Origin: Candidatus Desulfofervidaceae bacterium
Lineage (GTDB): Bacteria > Desulfobacterota > Desulfofervidia > Desulfofervidales > Desulfofervidaceae
Length of the DNA stretch: 63,467 nt
Assembly: GCA_027064585.1 (NCBI GenBank)
Contig: JAMOPI010000006.1
Coordinates: 1 to 63,467 of the forward strand
Direction: 5' to 3'
Shown here one piece after another: positions 60,311 through 63,467 of the stretch. The position numbers and the translations under genes were made by a program. The notes under the pieces were generated by a model. The model was given only the letters and a program-made list of their open reading frames with translations, ran no database searches and was not told the origin of the DNA. Positions within the stretch are counted from its first letter, which is position 1; the number at the start of each line of letters is the position of its first letter.

Positions 60311-62248
60311 TTACTTCTTACTCGCCATGTAATTTAAAGTCCCACCGGCCAGTAGGATTTCCTTCTGCCGTTCAGACAAATTGTAGGTTACCGTAAAGGA
60401 TGTGTTTTTTGTTTTATTAATGACGGTTATATCCTTTCCTTCCTTAATTTGTTCCCTTATATCTGGAATTTCTATTTCATCTCCCTGCTCAATCTCATCG
60501 TAATCAGCTTCATTCTTAAAGATCAATGGCGCAATGCCAAAATTGACCAGATTGGCTGCATGAATGCGTTCAAAGGACTTGGCGATAACAGCCTTTACAC
60601 CTAAATACATGGGGCAAATCGCTGCATGTTCCCTTGAAGAGCCCTGCCCATAGCTTAAACCACCGACAATGATGTTATGCTTACCTGCTTCTTTATTAGC
60701 CCGTGCCCGCTTATGAAATTCGGGATCAATTACTTCAAAGACGAACTCTGAATATTTAGGCACATTAGAACGATATTTCATCCGGCTACCGGCAGGAATA
60801 ATATGGTCAGTAGTAATCTCATCGCCCACCTTAATTGTTACCACGCCATCAATCTTTTCTGGCATGGGTTCATTCTTGGGCGGTTCACCAATATTTGGCC
60901 CGCGGTAGATTTCTATCCTTTCAGGTTCAGGTGAAGGCGGAATAAACATACTATCATCAATCAAAAACTGCTCTGGCAGCTTGATTTCTGGATAAGGCAA
61001 GTCCAAGCTGCGCGGATCAGTAATCTTACCCGTAATTACGGCTGCGGCTGCTGTTTCAGGACTTACAAGATACACCTGAGCAGACTTAGTTCCACAACGG
61101 CCTAAGAAATTGCGGTTGTTTGTACGTAAAGAAATGCCGTTGCTCCGTGGGGCCTGGCTATTACCAATGCAGAAACCACAGGCACACTCAGCAATCCTTG
61201 CGCCAGCGGCAATCAATTTATCCAAGGCCCCATTCTGGGCCAGCATGCGTAATACCTGTCTTGAACCAGGAGCCACGACAAAACTGACATCAGGATGACA
61301 CCGTTTACCATCCAGCATCTCGGCCACAATCATAAGATCCCGATAAGAAGAATTGGTGCAACTACCTATACATACCTGATCTACAGGCAATCCAGCTATT
61401 TCTTCTACACGTTTAATATTGCCTGGACTGTGTGGACAGGCAATCAATGGTACCAACTCGCTCAAGTTAATTTCTACTTCCTTATAATATTCTGCATCTG
61501 GATCTGGTTCTAAGGGTACCCAATCAACCTCTCTTGCCTGTGCCTTCAAAAACTCCCTGGTAATCTCATCGCTAGGGAAGATAGAAAAGGTAACGCCACA
61601 TTCCGCACCCATGTTAGTAATGGTTGCCCGTTCTGGAACAGTCAGTGTCTTTACACCATCACCTGTGTATTCAAACACACAGCCAACATTACCCTTCGTG
61701 CCAAAGATTTCTAGCACCTTTAAAATGACATCCTTAGCACTGACCCAAGGCTGAAGTTGGCCGGTAAGATTGATACGAATAACCCTTGGACAGGTAAGAT
61801 AAAATGGACCTCCCGCCATAGCCACGGCTACATCCAGCCCACCGGCACCAATCGCTACCATCCCGATGCCTCCAGCCGTAGGCGTATGGCTATCTGAACC
61901 AAGTAAGGTCTTGCCCGGTTTGGCAAACCGCTCTAAATGGACTTGATGACAAATGCCATTCCCTGCACGGGAGTAGATAATGCCATACTTGGCTGCAATC
62001 GTTTGCAGGTATTTATGATCATCTGGGTTCTCAAAACCCGCCTGAATGGTATTGTGGTCTACATAACTAACGGAGATTTCTGTTTTGACTTTGGGTATCC
62101 CCATTGCCTCAAACTGGAGATAACACATTGTCCCTGTAGCATCTTGGGTTAACGTTTGATCTATTTTGATCCCAATTTCTTTTCCTGGCACATATTTACC
62201 TACAGCCAAATGAGTTTCTAAAATTTTTTGTGTCAGCGTTCTTCCCAT
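60311..62248 (-). CDS. acnA: Aconitate hydratase
   Basis: A 645-residue [4Fe-4S] aconitase of the shorter type common in Desulfobacterota and related anaerobes. LGSDSHTPTAGGIGM, the cluster ligands in IGSCTNSSYRD and CGFCIGN, and the C-terminal swivel motif GLSYGQGSSREHAA are present. It interconverts citrate and isocitrate. It is the first gene of the minus-strand rTCA cluster, with GGAGAGAGG before the ATG. Confidence 0.95.
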   Translation of the reverse strand: MGRTLTQKILETHLAVGKYVPGKEIGIKIDQTLTQDATGTMCYLQFEAMGIPKVKTEISVSYVDHNTIQAGFENPDDHKYLQTIAAKYGIIYSRAGNGICHQVHLERFAKPGKTLLGSDSHTPTAGGIGMVAIGAGGLDVAVAMAGGPFYLTCPRVIRINLTGQLQPWVSAKDVILKVLEIFGTKGNVGCVFEYTGDGVKTLTVPERATITNMGAECGVTFSIFPSDEITREFLKAQAREVDWVPLEPDPDAEYYKEVEINLSELVPLIACPHSPGNIKRVEEIAGLPVDQVCIGSCTNSSYRDLMIVAEMLDGKRCHPDVSFVVAPGSRQVLRMLAQNGALDKLIAAGARIAECACGFCIGNSQAPRSNGISLRTNNRNFLGRCGTKSAQVYLVSPETAAAAVITGKITDPRSLDLPYPEIKLPEQFLIDDSMFIPPSPEPERIEIYRGPNIGEPPKNEPMPEKIDGVVTIKVGDEITTDHIIPAGSRMKYRSNVPKYSEFVFEVIDPEFHKRARANKEAGKHNIIVGGLSYGQGSSREHAAICPMYLGVKAVIAKSFERIHAANLVNFGIAPLIFKNEADYDEIEQGDEIEIPDIREQIKEGKDITVINKTKNTSFTVTYNLSERQKEILLAGGTLNYMASKK

Positions 62249-62573
62249 TGCCTCTCTCCTTAAATTTTAACTTGCGGTGATTTACTCTTTATCACTTATT
62301 TACCCAAGAGGGTAGAGGTGAATCGACGAGAAAACGAAATGAATTTGTGATTGGCGTTCATGTCAAATAAAAGGGTAAATTTCGTTTGGCAGACATAAAA
62401 TAAACCGGACTGCTACCGCTCATCCGTAATTTTAATACGCTTATCTCCTAAATAAAGAGGAAGAAAAATATGGCAATAGATAGAAAAAAATAATGCACAG
62501 TAGATTTTCTTGATTTTTTAAAAAGTTTAAGCTATGTTTAAAAATTGAATTTGATTTAAGGAGGTCATTAAAA
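62249..62573. other. Divergent control region between the rTCA cluster and the hydrogenase gene
   Basis: The 325-bp gap separates acnA (minus) from the hydrogenase gene (plus). It contains a perfect 9-bp inverted repeat, AAACGAAAT (62332-62340) and ATTTCGTTT (62379-62387), 38 bp apart, which might be an operator pair or an RNA stem. A plus-strand promoter is proposed at 62510-62538. No convincing minus-strand -35/-10 pair is seen. No coding sequence is supported here. Confidence 0.45.
62510..62538 (+). promoter_or_regulatory. Candidate promoter of the hydrogenase operon
   Basis: TTGATT (62510-62515) and TATGTT (62533-62538) are separated by 17 bp, about 35 bp before the ATG and upstream of AAGGAGG. 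Confidence 0.4.
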
Positions 62574-63467
62574 ATGCCAGTGAAGGTGATAGAGGAGTGG
62601 TTTAATTCATGTTCGGGATGTGAGATTAGTCTTTTGAACCTGGGGGACAAGCTGGTAGAGGTACTGCCAGAGCTTGAGTTTCTGCACATACCGGTGCTGA
62701 TTGATCACAAGTATTATGGGCAAACTGGTGAAGGAAGCCAGCTTGAGATTCCAGAAGCGGATATAGCCATTGTTTCGGGTGGGATACGCAATGAAGAGCA
62801 CAAAGAAGTGCTTGAAGAGATCAGGAAGAAATGTAACACGTTGATTGCGCTTGGCACTTGTGCTACCGATGGAGGTATTCCTGCGCTTATTAACATGTGG
62901 ACGAGAGAGGAGGCGCTTAACTACATTTATTCTACTATTACCACGGATAAGGCATCTCCTCCGAACCAAGTGCCGGCTTGGTTAGATAGGGTTTATGCGG
63001 TGGATGAGATTGTGAAGGTAGACGTTTACATTCCTGGTTGTCCTCCACATCCGCAGAACATTGCCGATGCATTAACAGCCCTTTTAAAGGGTGAGAGCTG
63101 GAGTTTACCAGAGAGGAGTGTATGTGATACATGTCCGACGAGGCGAGAAAGGAAGCGGGCAAGTGGTCCCCTTAAGCGTTCCTTGGAAAACCTGGAATTT
63201 GATCCGGAGCAGCCGATAAACAAGATGCGTTGTATTATGGAGCAAGGATTTATCTGTTTAGGGCCGGTGACAAGGGCTGGATGCAGAGGGGATAGTGATG
63301 CGCCACGGTGTATCAAGGCCCGTATTGGTTGTCGTGGCTGTTATGGACCGATTAGGAAGGGAGCGCGGCCTTTGGTGGACATGCTCAATGCCTGGGCCTC
63401 TGTGGGGGTAGATGTAAGGAATATTCCGGACAGAAGGGGGCTATTAAACAGATTTATAGGTGCACAT
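62574..63467 (+). CDS. mvhG: Methyl-viologen-reducing-type [NiFe] hydrogenase small subunit (partial)
   Basis: The frame is open for 298 residues to the window edge, about the full length of MvhG. The ligands of the proximal cluster are in FNSCSGCEISLL, LGTCATDGGIPALI and YIPGCPPHPQNIADAL; C-terminal cysteines in ICLGPVTRAGCRGD and IGCRGCYGPI fit two further clusters. This is the electron-relay subunit of group 3c hydrogenases, which in methanogens partner HdrABC. AAGGAGG precedes ATG 62574. The divergent position to an hdrCBA-containing cluster supports a joint role. The large subunit and MvhD should lie just beyond the window. Confidence 0.88.
   Translation, partial: MPVKVIEEWFNSCSGCEISLLNLGDKLVEVLPELEFLHIPVLIDHKYYGQTGEGSQLEIPEADIAIVSGGIRNEEHKEVLEEIRKKCNTLIALGTCATDGGIPALINMWTREEALNYIYSTITTDKASPPNQVPAWLDRVYAVDEIVKVDVYIPGCPPHPQNIADALTALLKGESWSLPERSVCDTCPTRRERKRASGPLKRSLENLEFDPEQPINKMRCIMEQGFICLGPVTRAGCRGDSDAPRCIKARIGCRGCYGPIRKGARPLVDMLNAWASVGVDVRNIPDRRGLLNRFIGAH

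Overview
The window looks like a piece of a low- to medium-G+C, anaerobic, autotrophic bacterial chromosome. Support comes from a nearly complete reductive TCA (rTCA) cycle cluster with ATP-citrate lyase, a ferredoxin-dependent 2-oxoacid oxidoreductase, HdrABC-type subunits, an Mvh-type [NiFe] hydrogenase small subunit and a PxxKW cysteine-rich protein. Together these suggest a hydrogenotrophic, probably thermophilic, Desulfobacterota-like organism. The taxonomic call is inference only; there is no rRNA gene, and I see no tRNA gene.

Layout. 1-593: intergenic, holding an inverted copy of a composite repeat (copy D). 560-5196: a trp operon (trpE, trpG, a VKOR-thioredoxin fusion, trpD, a 5'-nucleotidase) behind a trpL leader peptide with three consecutive Trp codons and a terminator/antiterminator pair. 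5296-10322 (minus strand): glycogen synthase, a small SAP-like protein and a two-subunit biotin carboxylase (pyruvate carboxylase type). 10378-10870: the best copy (A) of a repeat with perfect 17-bp inverted ends, followed by a broken exeA-like gene start. 11054-14036 (minus): archease, a TIM-barrel isomerase, a universal stress protein and era. 14222-17412 (minus): an A+T-rich restriction-modification island with two methyltransferases and a DpnII-like nuclease. 17497-20176: a YcaO-TPR protein divergent from a nitronate monooxygenase-like flavoprotein. 20263-26136: metE, then cstA with three tightly coupled genes, one an ArsA-family ATPase. 26121-26400: repeat copy B. 26426-28205: a Phe-rich leader peptide with attenuator, pheA and a hydrogenase maturation protease. 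28159-35651: cytochrome c assembly, tatA, PxxKW protein, murJ, a site-2 protease, queE, a CBS-GGDEF cyclase, a macro-domain protein and a TPR protein. 35694-35991: repeat copy C. 36119-38854: hrcA, grpE and a periplasmic binding protein.

38857-62248 (minus strand) is the main attraction. Twenty co-oriented, mostly touching genes encode, in transcription order, aconitase, ATP-citrate lyase (aclB, aclA), an IS607-type serine recombinase, monomeric isocitrate dehydrogenase, malate dehydrogenase, two-subunit fumarase, HdrC, HdrB, HdrA, a 2Fd-type ferredoxin, 2-oxoglutarate:ferredoxin oxidoreductase alpha and a fused beta-gamma, fumarate reductase FrdB and FrdA, succinyl-CoA synthetase (sucC, sucD), a gamma carbonic anhydrase-like protein and an RnfB/GltD-like flavoprotein. 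This covers every step from citrate cleavage through oxaloacetate, malate, fumarate, succinate, succinyl-CoA, 2-oxoglutarate and isocitrate back to citrate. Divergent from it, running off the window end, is a methyl-viologen-reducing hydrogenase small subunit. The combination suggests that H2 oxidation is coupled through HdrABC to ferredoxin and/or fumarate reduction to drive the cycle.

Two further themes stand out: classical ribosome-mediated attenuation of two aromatic amino-acid operons, and a family of modular, hairpin-rich inverted-repeat elements present in four copies, mostly just upstream of promoters.
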